Shown here piece by piece: positions 22,871 through 33,993 of a stretch of DNA of 64,000 bases. The position numbers and the translations under genes were made by a program. This DNA is from Utricularia gibba (Eukaryota > Streptophyta > Magnoliopsida > Lamiales > Lentibulariaceae), in contig NEEC01000014.1 of NCBI GenBank assembly GCA_002189035.1, positions 1,986,501-2,050,500 of the forward strand, written 5' to 3'. The notes under the pieces were generated by a model that made no database searches, was not told the DNA's origin, and was given only the letters and a program-made list of their open reading frames with translations. Position 1 is the first letter of the stretch. Each line of letters begins with the position of its first letter.

Positions 22871-24712
22871 TTATAGATTCTTTTGTGTGTGCGTGTCACG
22901 TGCCTCAGATCGATCCTTTGAAATTGACTAGATTACCCTTCCTTATCGTACTCGGATTCGGATGTCGGGTACTCCGAATTGCATAGTTTGTACATAAGCA
23001 AAACGTGTTATTTTTATTTTGAAAAATTCTTAATTTATGCTATCCGCTAATATTATCACGATTTACTGTTTATTTTTATATATGGCCACACTGTAATATT
23101 TTTAATTATAAATTTTAATGATATCATTTTTAATTTAATATAATTTAATTATTTCAAGAAGAAAAAACATCATATTTTTTAAAGAACTATGCCATAATTT
23201 TTTGATTCTCTATCAAATAAAAAGTATTATGATATGATGTATTGTGCTATTGATAAATAATATCATACTTAAATACTTAAATATCATACTAATAATAATG
23301 TTATTTTTTATTATGATATTTTAAAATTAATTATTAATCATTACATTGATACGATATTAGATTTAAAATAATTATTATATATTAAATTAATAATTATTGA
23401 ATTAAACTTGAAATGAAAACTTAAAAAATCAACTCTAAAATATGTTAATATTTTTAAAAATATTCGATACAAATCATTATTCTTTTTAAATAAAATGGCA
23501 CGTTTTGCCTTTGCGCCATGTGAACTATTTCCAAAAATGATCAATTGATGGCGTGTTTTGAACAAGAAAGTCCCATTGACTATAGACAAGTAATAGCATA
23601 AAGCACGATTTTGTTTCCCATTTTATGGCGCAGAAAGGCGGCGCCGTCGATGAATCGGGAAAATTCGGCAAACAACTACCGAATTTTATTTAAAATTATT
23701 TCCAAAAAAACTGATTCTGTATAATCATTTGCAAAATATTTATATTTCAAGTTTAAAATTTGAAAAATACCCATAATAGACACAATAATGTATGTACATG
23801 TGATTTGCCCTTTACGGAATTCACTCGTTTCCGTTGGGTGCAATTTCATTTTTTTTAATTCAATAATATATTGTAAGGCTAAGATCATGATATAATATTT
23901 CATATTAATTACGGACACAAGAATTGGCCTGTTAAATAAAAGGATCCTTTTAAATTTGCATGAAAATTTTTCCTCAAAATGAGAAACTATAAAAATACAA
24001 AATTGAATACTCAAAAACGATAAAATATCATATAAAAAGTATGATTCGTGATATTTCATGTAAAAGTCAAAAAGAGATATCATTTTACAAGTTGTTATAT
24101 ATATTTTTCATCTAAGAAAATAATGAACGATTAAAATATATCAATGTATTATTTCATGAGTTTACATCAAAATGATAACAATGTCACCAATAAATTTAAT
24201 AATATATAATTATGGAAAAGTATACGAATGCATTTTGTACATGATATCATAAATATATGGATTGTCAAATACTGCATTTATATTCAGCATTTAAATATTG
24301 ACTGTGTGTGTGGACATCTATTTTTTAAAAACAATTTATAAAAAAACAGATAATCGGTTATATATTATATGCAAACACTGGCATGTTGCAAACGTTTTCT
24401 ATTTTCCAATACAAAAACTTGTGATGTAGTTGTATAGTCAAATTAATTAAAAATTATTTAATTTGATCATTTTTAGTTTTTTTATTTATTAAATTACAAA
24501 TTTAATATTGAAATTGTTCGATTTTTTTTATACAAAATTTCTAAATTATCCATTTTGACATTTATTCTACCGTGTTGGATCCGAGGGCCAAAGCGATCAC
24601 ATGGAAGCCAGCTGGCTGGGAATGAGTTGGGTGATGAATTATTGCTAATTTTTTTTAAGTTTATCTTGTTTTGTGTAGGGAAGGAATCCGAAGTCCACAG
24701 TTCCTTGAGTCG
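22871..24712. other. AT-rich intergenic region
   Basis: Between two divergent genes (CYP74 and COR413). Apart from the first 120 bp, which hold a G-box (22897-22902) and the CYP74 leader, the sequence is strongly AT-rich with many short poly-A/T runs. A weak inverted pair occurs at 23507-23519 and 23625-23639. The longest ORFs are low-complexity and show no family resemblance. The COR413 promoter should lie in the last few hundred bases. Confidence 0.5.
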
Positions 24713-25834
24713 ATGGAGAAGGAGGCCATGGGCGGACGGAGGGGCTATTTGGCGATGAAGACAGATTATTCAGCTGCTAATGAACAGATAAGCTCAGATT
24801 TGAAGGAAGTTGGGAATGCGGTGAAGAAGCTGGCTAATCATACTGTTTTGCTGGCGAATCTTGGATTTGGGTCTTCCTTTCTGAAATGGGTTGCTGCTGT
24901 TTCCGCAATGTAAGTGCAGCGAGTCAAAAAAAAAAAGAAGAAGAAAAATCTGGGTTTTATGCTCTTTGATTGCTTTCTAGGTTTTCGTTCCTGAATCAAT
25001 TTTATCAGTTGGTGTTGGATCTGATGAAATCAAGAACTGGGTTGATGTTATTTAGTTTCTTTTATTTACTGTTATTCAAGTAGAAGAAAGTGTTTATCTG
25101 GTGGTGCTGGGGAAATTATAGTTTTGGATCTGCAGATACTTGCTGGTGTTAGACAGGACAAACTGGAGAACCAACATTCTTACATCCCTCTTAATCCCTT
25201 ACATCTTCCTAACTCTTCCTACCTGGTTATTCAGATTGCTTAGGTAATCGAAGTTCTCCTTTTTATTCTTTAGATCCTATGAATTCCTCTTTGTTTTTAT
25301 AATCTTCACACGCAGGGGAGAGGTTGGAAAATGGATTGCTCTGATTGCAATCGTGCTGCGCCTCTTCATTCCCCGCCATTTTCCGGGTAAGATGTCATTT
25401 CTCTTACTGCAGCTTCAATCTAGTAACCAACCAGACCCCTTTGTTGCGTCCAGTTCAATGTAGAGTCCAGACAAAGTTTAGTTAAATTGTCACTAGCTTG
25501 ATAAGACAAGGGACTCATGATCCAAGTAAGATATGCTAGTTTGATTGTGATTGTAACCATGAATGATTCATGGGGTGCAGATTGGTTAGAACTGCCAGGG
25601 GCGTTGATTCTGCTACTCGTGGTGGCTCCAGAGTTTTTCGCTGATAAAATTAGGGGCCATCTGGCGGGAACTATTATATGCTTGATCATAGGATGCTACT
25701 TGCTGCAAGAGCACATCAGAGCTTCGGGTGGATTTAGAAACTCCTTCACAAAGAGGGAAGGCATTTCCAACTCCATTGGGATTCTCCTGCTCTTTGTGTA
25801 TCCTGTTTGGGCACTCGTGCTGCAGTTCCTGTAG
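24713..25834 (+). CDS. COR413 plasma-membrane-type cold-regulated protein
   Basis: Four exons (24713-24909, 25136-25243, 25316-25386, 25581-25834) in phase give 209 residues. The protein closely follows the COR413-PM pattern: RRGYLAMKTD near the start, LGFGSSFLKW, LLVLDRTNWRTN, RGEVGKWIALIAIVLRLF, PRHFPG/DWLELPGALILLLVV, CYLLQEHIRASGGFRNSFTK and the end YPVWALVLQFL. About five membrane spans are expected. Members are induced by cold, drought and ABA and are thought to stabilise membranes or take part in signalling; the biochemical role is unknown. The Met six codons downstream (MGGRRGYLAMK) is an alternative start closer to Arabidopsis length. The absence of a plastid presequence argues against the chloroplast inner membrane subgroup. 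Confidence 0.93.
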
Positions 25835-26195
25835 AGTGCCGGTGCTCACACCCCGTTGCTGGCGAAGTTTAAATAAACTACTGGAAGCTGAACTTCAAAT
25901 ATATCCTCGTTCCAAGGCTTGCTACATATTTCTGTAAAGTGGTGAATTTGACGGCTCATTGTGTATGGTTTTTTTTTTGTGTGCAGTAAACTACGTTCCT
26001 CTGGTTTGAAAGGTATTTGTGAAATTCAAGGCGAATGATTATTCATCATGAAAATTAATGATTCTTCTGTTTCAGAATCTAAATATGCAATGCAACAAGA
26101 AGGGAAAGGGTAAGATTGAATAAACACAAGGCAGAAGAGCAGATTCTTTTATTGAAACTGTCTGCTGGAGGCACATGACATTATATGTAGCTAAA
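25835..26195. other. Intergenic 3'-3' spacer
   Basis: Gap between the convergent COR413 and LACS stop codons; it holds both 3' untranslated regions. No gene seen. Confidence 0.55.
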
Positions 26196-29100
26196 TCAGG
26201 TCAAGGATTTAGCCGCTTTGGCTTCAGCATAAAGATTGTCTATCTGATCCTGTCGAGGTTGAAAAAGAGGATGATATCTCAAACACCATCGTGCCTTCTT
26301 TTGAAAATGTGAATCATACTGAAATTGATTGAAAAAGATTACATACCTTGTAGTACTTGAGAAGAACAGGCCTCTTGAGTTTAAATGTTGGGGTAATCAG
26401 CTCACGTTCCGTGTCAAAAGGAATCGGTTCTAAATGAACAGCTCTTAGCAGTTCAAACCCACGAAGCTGCAAGGGAATTCAAGGGTTCAAGTTCTATTAA
26501 AGAGTAGAGCATCCAGGGAGATCTGAGGCATACACTATGGTTTTTGGCAGTGCTGTTAAGCTCATCAAGGATGTATTTTCTAGCGTTGATGTTGCTGCAC
26601 AAGGACTGGAAGTCTGCTTTCTCTTGATTTTCCCTAGCCCAATCTTCGAGTGCCTTCTTCTCTGGTATTGCCACTGCAACTAGAAATGATTCGAAGCTGT
26701 TCCCATACACCCAAATCTGCACAGAAATAGAATAGGGTCATTATGTGTTTTCAATGTGGAGTTGCCCTTTCACTCAAAGTATATTTATCTAGCTTACTGA
26801 TGTTATGAGAGGACATCTTGAGTAAATGTTCTCCAGGCTCTCGACGGCTACATACTCTCCTTGTGATAGCTTAAATATGTTCTTTTTCCTGTCAATGATT
26901 TTCATTGCTCCGTTTGGTTGCCATTCTCCAACATCGCCTGCAAAAGTAGTAGCTTAAAATTGGTCAACATGGCCTTTGAGAAGGTTTGCATCATTCTTTT
27001 TCCCCTCGCATGAGTTCTTTTCACCTGTGTGGAACCAGCCATCAACGAGGACACCTTCCAAAAGATCCGGCCGTTTGAAATACCCAGAAAACAAGGTGTT
27101 TCCCCTAAGACAGATTTCACCTCTTGGAACTGTAGAAAGTGCATCATATCCCATTTCAGGCACTGATTCAAGCCTTGCCTCGATTGTTGTCATAGGAACA
27201 CCAACTGAGCCCAACATGGAGAACTCATTGGCTATTGAAGTAAAGCACCCACCACAGCTTTCTGTAAGGCCTGAAGTCATGTGTGCTTCATCAAGCACCA
27301 TTTTGCGCACAAACGAACGAATGCACTCAAAATAAATAACATAAGGCATTGTGACTTTGAGTTGTGCCACAATGTGATTGCACATACCATAGCCTTGAGA
27401 TAGCACACAACAGCATGTGACCCTCAAGAACTCCTCTATATGCCTTGGTAGAGGTGCTGCTCCAGAAAGAATAAGACGAACACGACCACCAAATGCTTGT
27501 TTTATCTGAAACAAGAGCAAATTCAAATATTTCGAGAATAACTGATAAAAGCAAAACACATGAAAATGCTACAGACATTACTGAACACCAGCTTGTCCAT
27601 GGTAGGAGATGCCTCTTCTTGCTTTAGCCCTTTCTCCATATTCCACAATTTGCTGCCAGTGGTTTAGGAGTCTTTTCATTTATAGAAGACAAAATTCATT
27701 TCAAAATTATCTTGTTTCTCACATATTACTTACTAGTTGTAAGCAATATGGAACAGGGATTTCTTCAATGCGCCCCCAGCAGAAATTTTATCAACTATAC
27801 CTGAAAATGATCACACTTAAGTGTAGAATCTCACTCATTTCTTGCTCTACCTATGGAAACTTTTTTTACCAGTGTATATTCTATCAAAAACTCTTGGAAC
27901 CCCACAAAAGATCGTGGGCTTCAATACAATAAGATCCTCCATCAAAAATCGGATATCCTGCAAATTCATTGTAATCTCAAGCATTGGCGTTGTGTGCAGA
28001 AGAAATGAATTGAATGTATAAATGACCACCCTTACCCCTTGCCAAAATCCAATTGAAGAACCTCGACAAATACAATATGTCGAGATGATTTGATCAAATA
28101 TATGGGCCAATGGGAGGTAAGAGAAGTAGACGTCATCTTCAGTACCCTGAAGAGCACATCAATTAGGTAATGACAATGAATTCATCACTTGCAGTAAAAC
28201 ATATTCTGATTCCTTACAGCTTTGTCAGTCTCTTCAAGAAGTTGGTCCATGGACAGTACTTCTGCCATGAAGGTAGCATTGCTGAGAATCACCCCTTTTG
28301 GTTCTCCTGTTGTGCCACTTGTGTACATTATTGTGCATGTATCCGTCTTCTTCTTTTCAGGGAGATCAACATCCAAATCACCCTGGTAACACATTGATTG
28401 AAAGAAAAATGAAAAATGACAACATGATAGACAAAAAAATTGCATTGCGGCCAAGATGTATGTAGAGACTAACCAATAGATGAAACTCTTCCCACGAGAA
28501 GCAAGACACACCTACTTCCTCAGCTGCCTGCTTCTGCTTGTCTGAAACCTTGCCAAAGCTGACGATGGCTTCACAGTGGACCACCAATCAGATATCATCC
28601 AAGCATCTCAACAAAAATGTATATTATTAGCGCTAGGATTCGTATATTCTCGTACTTTTTAGATGCTCGGCACACTTGGATACGCAAGCTAGGATCTAAA
28701 GAGAGAGAGTGTCGAGTTACCTATAATGAAACAGCACAACAAGAACAATGAAAAAATCAAACAAGAAAAGAAGAAGGAAGCGTACGGAATTCAGCTTGAG
28801 TTCCTGAACAAACGCTATCTTGACTTCGGCATGAGTGATGATGAACTCCACAGCATTAGGACCTGGATCCCAGCATCCCCAGCACACACACAAACGAAAA
28901 ACTTAAGTTGCATTGAATCACAAGAATGCGTATGAAACCCAGAAAACAGGAATCAATGAGTACAAAAAACACTCCAAGGATCGCACACACGGAATTAGAA
29001 GAAAGACGAACAACCAACCGAGTGTATCATATAAGGGCACATATGTGATGGCCTGACTATTACAAGCCTCCATGGCGATGATCCATTCAGGACAATTCGC

Positions 29101-29825
29101 GCCATATATCCCACATCTATCTCCCTGATCACAAAATCTCAAACTTCAAAAACAAACTCTCCACTTTTTCATTATTATAACTGCACCACCGAAGTGTGTC
29201 CATTTCCCCCGTAGAGTTCTTTGAATAACTGAAAACACTCACAGGATTCACTCCACGGCGGCGCACGGCAGCGCCAGTTCTGATCGCCGCATCATAAACT
29301 TGCTTGTACGTCAGCCAGGTGTATCCTCCCGCCTGCCACCATACCAAATGATCTTCTCAACAGACCCGGGGCAGAAACGTAATTTCCAATAGAGCAAATG
29401 GACTACCCACCTTGCCTTCTTTGACCTGGCGACGACCCAGCATCTGGTTATCCGGGCAGCTCTTCGCACTTTTACTGAAACAAACAGATTCATTTTTAAT
29501 CCTAATAATTTAAATCTCAACGGTTATTAGCATTTGATTCGCGAACAACGATCGGAACGTTAGCCTAAGTGCCTGCAAATGTCATCCGTTGGGAAACCTG
29601 CGTGGCCCCTGACACGGCCGTGCAAATCCAGAAAATGTACCTCAAGAATTCCCAGGGAGACTCAATCGCCGGCGGGAGCTCCATGAGGCCATCTTTGGAG
29701 TAAATGCAGCGGTATACGGGACCCGCCGAGGGTTTCCCATCGGCCGCGGGGTAGCTCCGGCGACTTCCACAGTATAGTTTCTCCCCATCGCGTAAGAAAA
29801 CCAGGTGAAGAAGAAGAACAAACAA
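26196..29825 (-). CDS. LACS2: Long-chain acyl-CoA synthetase, LACS2-like
   Basis: ATP-dependent activation of long-chain fatty acids to acyl-CoA; LACS2 acts mainly in cutin synthesis. Eighteen exons: 29825-29641, 29474-29411, 29332-29243, 29124-29019, 28862-28786, 28695-28656, 28568-28474, 28382-28218, 28146-28036, 27957-27870, 27800-27734, 27652-27577, 27505-27388, 27270-27025, 26937-26798, 26716-26534, 26466-26347, 26249-26196, about 674 residues. The AMP-binding signature [32 protein letters not shown] and the fatty-acid signature region [20 protein letters not shown] are all present. SRCPLI and [15 protein letters not shown] resemble LACS2 more than LACS1 or LACS4. The N-terminus is odd: from 29825 it begins with a hydrophobic [10 protein letters not shown], whereas a more family-like start (MGRNYTVEV) is one base out of frame with the rest of exon 1. 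Confidence 0.92.
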
Positions 29826-30500
29826 GGGTCCAAGTATAAATGAGAAGGTAATGAGCTTTAGAGTGAGCTGAGTAATGAGCTGCTTGTTACAGATGGGAAT
29901 TTATTCAGGTAGTTGAAGCAACCCAACCCTCCCAGTTTGGCACTTCTTACTACTACTGGAAAAGAGGCAGCCGAAGCAAAACAAGCATGGATGATGAATG
30001 TGTTGATGTTGGGAGTGAGGAGGAGGAGTAACACCTCATCCAATTATTTGAGTCTGTTGTTGCGACAATAACTAGGTGAGGCTACTTATGTGTCTCTACC
30101 TACCATACTTCAATGCACCTTCAATAAAATCGCAATTACATGAATAAGATGCGTATTTACCATCTGAAGCACAATACACATTGCATTTGGTATCACTTCC
30201 ACTCTCCTTGGTTGCCCTGCCCTGATCATCACTTCCAAGCCATCCCAAGGTGGCTGGGCATACGTGGACGATGGATCCATCCAAGCACGACCTCTTAGGG
30301 GCTGGATGGTGAAATGGGGTTGGGCCAATTTGCTGAATTTCTTAAATGCCAGTTGCCAACCCCCACTTTTGCAATCACTCCGAGCTATTTAATGCCGCCA
30401 GCAGGGATTGCAGGTGGTATTAATTTCGGGATGAGGGAGGGCACTCTTCCTCAGGGTATATTTTATTCATTTCTCTTGGCCGTACACGTGTTGGGGATCT
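29826..30500. promoter_or_regulatory. LACS upstream region / RING-H2 gene 3' end
   Basis: About 675 bp between two minus-strand genes. It should contain the LACS promoter and leader (29826 onward) and the 3' end of the RING gene. Small ORFs here, such as minus 30096-30284, show no recognisable family. Confidence 0.4.
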
Positions 30501-31868
30501 CTACCGTCGGTTGAATCTCTCTGGTGACACGAGAGCCTCTGGATCGCCGCTTCTAAGCCGGCTGGACGAGAATAGGGAACCGGCCGGTCCGGTTCCTGAG
30601 CGGAGAAACATGGGGCTGGCGAAGGATTTCGTCCTCCTGGATGAGCCACCTCCGCCGCTTGATAGGCCGAGGCGCGCGCTGTAATCTGAGAAGGGGAAGA
30701 ATCCGCCGATGCTCCGCCGCCAGAAGAATGGGGATTTCATGCCTCTGTAGTAGCGGAAGGAGAATACTCTGGCTTTTGCTTGTGAGCTGAAAGGGGAAGG
30801 GCGTTTGCTCCAGAAGGTTCCGCTGCCGATGCTGCCTCTACGGTAGCGCCACGGAGAAGCTGTTACCGGTTCTAGAATTAATCTCTCCGATCCTAGGTTT
30901 CGTTCGAAGCTGAACGAGTAGGATCTCTTCAACAGGAAGTCTCGTCGGGGGAATCTGTCCTCTGATTGATTGCTCTGCCGCGGCGATGGCTCCTGCGTGA
31001 TTTCTTCTTCTCCTTCTGGCACCGTTTCCGATTCGATCGGAAGTTCGGTTAGGGGTTCCAGAATTTCGAATATCATGTCATCGAGGCTCGGCCTAATCCT
31101 CGCTGCCATCAATGGAGTGAAGGGAGAATCCTGACGGAATATTCCGGCGCGGCAGAGTGGGCAATTCGCGTGGGATCGAAGCCAAATATCTATGCAATCA
31201 ACGTGGAAGGCGTGGGAGCAAACTGGCAGAGTACGGACGTAGTCATTCACGTCGAATTCAAGCAAACACACTGCACAGTCATGGAACCCGCTTTTCCGCG
31301 AGTACACCGATAGAGGAAGAGTCTTGATAAGCGATTCATCGAGTCCGTACGGCGAGAAGACGCGGAACCCATCGGTTGCGTCGAATGAGTACGGCATCGA
31401 CTCGATATCTCCAGCGGAAGTTGAAGGAACGAACATTCGCCGCCGCCGCCGCCATCGTCTGTAACGGCGGTAGAAGTGGATCAAGTGATGGGAAAGAATA
31501 CGTGAGTAGGTGATGATGACGAAAGCAGTCGCGATTATAACCACCATCGCTATCAACGGCGGACTGAAATCAACAGGAACTCTTGAAGACTGGCTGGACG
31601 ACGTCAAATTTGACAACGTGTAAATCGGCGGTTTCTCCAAAATCGCCGCCGTATTTGAAGCAGAAGAAGATGGGGAAGGTGTAGGCGTCCACAAGCCGTT
31701 TCCCTGCTGAATCGGCGTTGGCGTTGGCGCATGCGCCGGAGCAAGGGCTCGGCGGCGACGGAGCATCGAGTTGGAAGCCAGCTGCAGCCAGGTGTAAGTG
31801 AGAAATTGGCAATGACGAGATTTGAAGTTGACCGGAAAATGGTGCGGTTTACAGCATTCAAATGCCAT
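30501..31868 (-). CDS. ATL-type RING-H2 E3 ubiquitin ligase
   Basis: Intronless, about 455 residues from the ATG at 31868. The ORF stays open to an ATG at 31994, but that stretch overlaps promoter motifs shared with the divergent TOM6 gene, so I prefer the inner start. One membrane span (LIAMVVIIATAFVIITY, about 104-121) is followed by a run of Arg. Then comes the region before the RING with the GLDESLIKTLPLSVYS form of the GLD box, and a C3H2C3 RING-H2 (CAVCLLEF...CSHAFHVDCIDIWL...CPLC, from about residue 198). The long C-terminal tail is Arg/Ser-rich (PWRYRRGSIGSG, FSFRYYRGMKSPFFWRRS), as in the ATL13/ATL46 subgroup. ATL proteins are membrane-bound ubiquitin ligases in defence and development. 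The substrate is unknown. Confidence 0.88.
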   Translation of the reverse strand: MAFECCKPHHFPVNFKSRHCQFLTYTWLQLASNSMLRRRRALAPAHAPTPTPIQQGNGLWTPTPSPSSSASNTAAILEKPPIYTLSNLTSSSQSSRVPVDFSPPLIAMVVIIATAFVIITYSRILSHHLIHFYRRYRRWRRRRRMFVPSTSAGDIESMPYSFDATDGFRVFSPYGLDESLIKTLPLSVYSRKSGFHDCAVCLLEFDVNDYVRTLPVCSHAFHVDCIDIWLRSHANCPLCRAGIFRQDSPFTPLMAARIRPSLDDMIFEILEPLTELPIESETVPEGEEEITQEPSPRQSNQSEDRFPRRDFLLKRSYSFSFERNLGSERLILEPVTASPWRYRRGSIGSGTFWSKRPSPFSSQAKARVFSFRYYRGMKSPFFWRRSIGGFFPFSDYSARLGLSSGGGGSSRRTKSFASPMFLRSGTGPAGSLFSSSRLRSGDPEALVSPERFNRR

Positions 31869-32054
31869 CGTGATATTTACGGAATTAAATGTCACGTTGC
31901 TGGATTTAATGTAGGTGGGTGCAGGGTTCGTAGCTGTACCTTCGCCGTCGTGGGCCCAAATAAGAAACGCATGTGACCACCACGTGACACCCAAACACTT
32001 ATTTAGATTAGGGTTTTAGGACGCAGCTGGTGTTCCTTTCTCACAGAGACGAAA
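31869..32054. promoter_or_regulatory. Compact bidirectional promoter, RING-H2 gene and TOM6
   Basis: Only about 190 bp separate the two divergent start codons. Motifs visible: a TGGGCC site II element at 31951-31956, a G-box CACGTG at 31981-31986, and a telo-box TTAGGGTTT at 32008-32016. The site II plus telo-box combination is typical of promoters of mitochondrial and ribosomal protein genes in plants, which fits TOM6. Confidence 0.65.
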
Positions 32055-32219
32055 ATGTTCCCAGGGATGTTTATGCGGAAGCCGGACAAGGCGGCGGCGC
32101 TGAAGCAGTTGAAGTCACACGTTACTATGTTCGGAGCATGGGTTGTTGTGATTAGGGCGGCACCCTACGTTCTGCACTACATCTCTGGCGAAAAAGAAGA
32201 ACTCACGCTTCAGCTCTGA
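32055..32219 (+). CDS. TOM6: Mitochondrial outer membrane import receptor subunit TOM6
   Basis: Single-exon ORF of 54 residues. It starts MFPGMFMRKPDKAAALKQLK, has one membrane-spanning stretch (MFGAWVVVIRAAPYVLHYI) and ends SGEKEELTLQL. This matches plant TOM6, a small tail-anchored subunit that helps assemble the TOM complex around TOM40 on the mitochondrial outer membrane. Full length agrees with the Arabidopsis protein (about 54 residues). The divergent promoter carries a telo-box and a site II element. Confidence 0.93.
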   Translation: MFPGMFMRKPDKAAALKQLKSHVTMFGAWVVVIRAAPYVLHYISGEKEELTLQL

Positions 32220-32909
32220 ATCGGAACTATAGCGTTGTTTCCTACTCAGGTACAAAAGTCGTGTTTTGTTATTGAAGTCTGCTTGAAACTCTAAAAAACT
32301 CTTTGTCAATCCCGCATTGCGATGTCTTGTTCCGCTAATGATTTCAGGATTTGCACGATGCTTTCAATATTTCGTCTTGTTTTCTATTTAGGTTTTGAAA
32401 TTGGATGATCGGTTTTATGATACTGTGGGTGTGGGTGTATTCTATTTCAGTTGATAGAATTTCAGTAGAACAAGTCTGTAGTTGCTGTTGTTTAGGCTAA
32501 ACCGCGAGTGCAGATGAATGATGGGTTCTGCACTTCATTGCAGATATGCAGTTCTGAGAATGAAGTATTTGCACTCCTCCGGTCCGTTAAGATATTGCAA
32601 CTCTAGTGATGTTGAAATAAACTTCATTTAGCCTCTGTGGTATCCCCTAACTGTTCCCCGTTTACATCTTGCTTTTGGATATCTGATAGAAGTGTTTTTG
32701 CTCATCGATAACCATCTGCATGTTTTCCTTTACTCTTGCTGCGCATCATTCAGTAGTGAGTACCCTTTTATTGACAAAGCCAACAGAGCAAATGTAAATG
32801 GTTGAGCATAGATCAAATAGTCCATGCCATGACCTTATGGGAACCTTAAATACTCCAGCACTAGGATGGTCTTAACCAGGGAATGAGGTTTGAGCCATGA
32901 TGGATGGCT
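32220..32909. other. TOM6 3' region and intergenic spacer
   Basis: About 690 bp up to the stop of the convergent coiled-coil gene. T-rich sequence after the TOM6 stop could hold an intron in the 3' untranslated region; I cannot define it. No coding sequence seen. Confidence 0.45.
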
Positions 32910-33723
32910 TCATTCAGAGCCGTAACTCACATCAGCGGTACCAACAGCTGTCTCCTTCGCGGCCTTCCCCGGAGGACGCTCACTGGCAGCATTGGCTGCA
33001 CCGTTATTCACTATCTGGCTAAACAGCTTCACAAGTTGAACCTGCAGATCCTGTTTACTCACCAAGCTTAATGCACTAACAGCTCCGAGTATGGTTAGAG
33101 CTGTCTTAGCTGTTGCAGATGCAAAAACCAATGCTTTTTGCAACGGTCCTGATGCTTCTGGCTGCCCCCCATTGTTCTCCCCATCCGCATTCTCTGTAGC
33201 TCCATTTTGAAGGAATTTCAGAAATGGTGTCAAGAGGCCATTGATATCCTTAGATTCACCAGCGAATGCAATGACTTCATTAATGACTTCCAAGCTCTTG
33301 CCCTTGTATTCCTCCAGCTCTTTGAGCAGTTTCGTTTGGCTCTGCTGGATCGCCGCTAAGGCCGTTTCTCTGTCGCGCAGCTGCTGCTGCGCTAGAGCCT
33401 GGAAAAGCAATTGTCATTTTGGCAATCCATCGAACACTTGAACGGCAGTGACACCAACTAAAAAAACGTTACAAATCGAATACCTGCAAAGAAGAAAGGT
33501 GGCCTTCAAGGGATTCAAGAGCCTCTCTTATATTCGCAAGGCATTTTGCTTCGTCTTCAACCCCGAGCTGTTGATTTTCTGCATCGGAACTCGCTTTTGA
33601 TTCACCTCCATTTTCTCCACTCGTCTGGCAACTGACTATCTTAGACTTCAACTCCAGGATTTTCGCCAAAAACAACGATACCGGATCTTCAGCGTCACTC
33701 ATTTCGAGTTCCCCAAATCCCAA
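32910..33723 (-). CDS. Conserved-looking coiled-coil protein, function unknown
   Basis: Two exons (33723-33484, 33398-32910) in phase 0 give 242 residues; a second Met at 33702 (MSDAEDPVS) is an equally good start. The first half is acidic, then heptad-like helices follow: ANIREALESLEGHLSSLQ and QQLRDRETALAAIQQSQTKL. After a Gly/Asn/Glu-rich loop comes an Ala-rich hydrophobic segment (ALVFASATAKTALTILGAVS) and a short tail. I do not recognise the family. Splice sites, codon bias and the GT-AG intron support a real gene. It could be a scaffold or membrane-associated protein, but I assign no role. Confidence 0.7.
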
Positions 33724-33993
33724 CTCTCTTCAGAATCGGCTGCGGCTGAGCGACAACGAACCACCTTGCTTGCCGACAAACGCAGCTTTGAAGTATAAAT
33801 ATTTTCAAGTGGATAAAAATTACTAAAAAATATCATGAAAAATCTCTAGAGTTATCTTGAAATCCGAAATTCTCACCTCACAAAAATAGAAGAAATCAAT
33901 AATTATCCGTACAAAAAATCAGATATTTCGTGTGGTTCAGGAAGAAATTTGATTACACATTGGGTCAAGTGTTAAAAGGCCCATTAGAACTGG

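Noticed and set aside
31869-31994. N-terminal extension of the RING-H2 protein
   Set aside because: It would place coding sequence over the site II and G-box motifs of the shared promoter.
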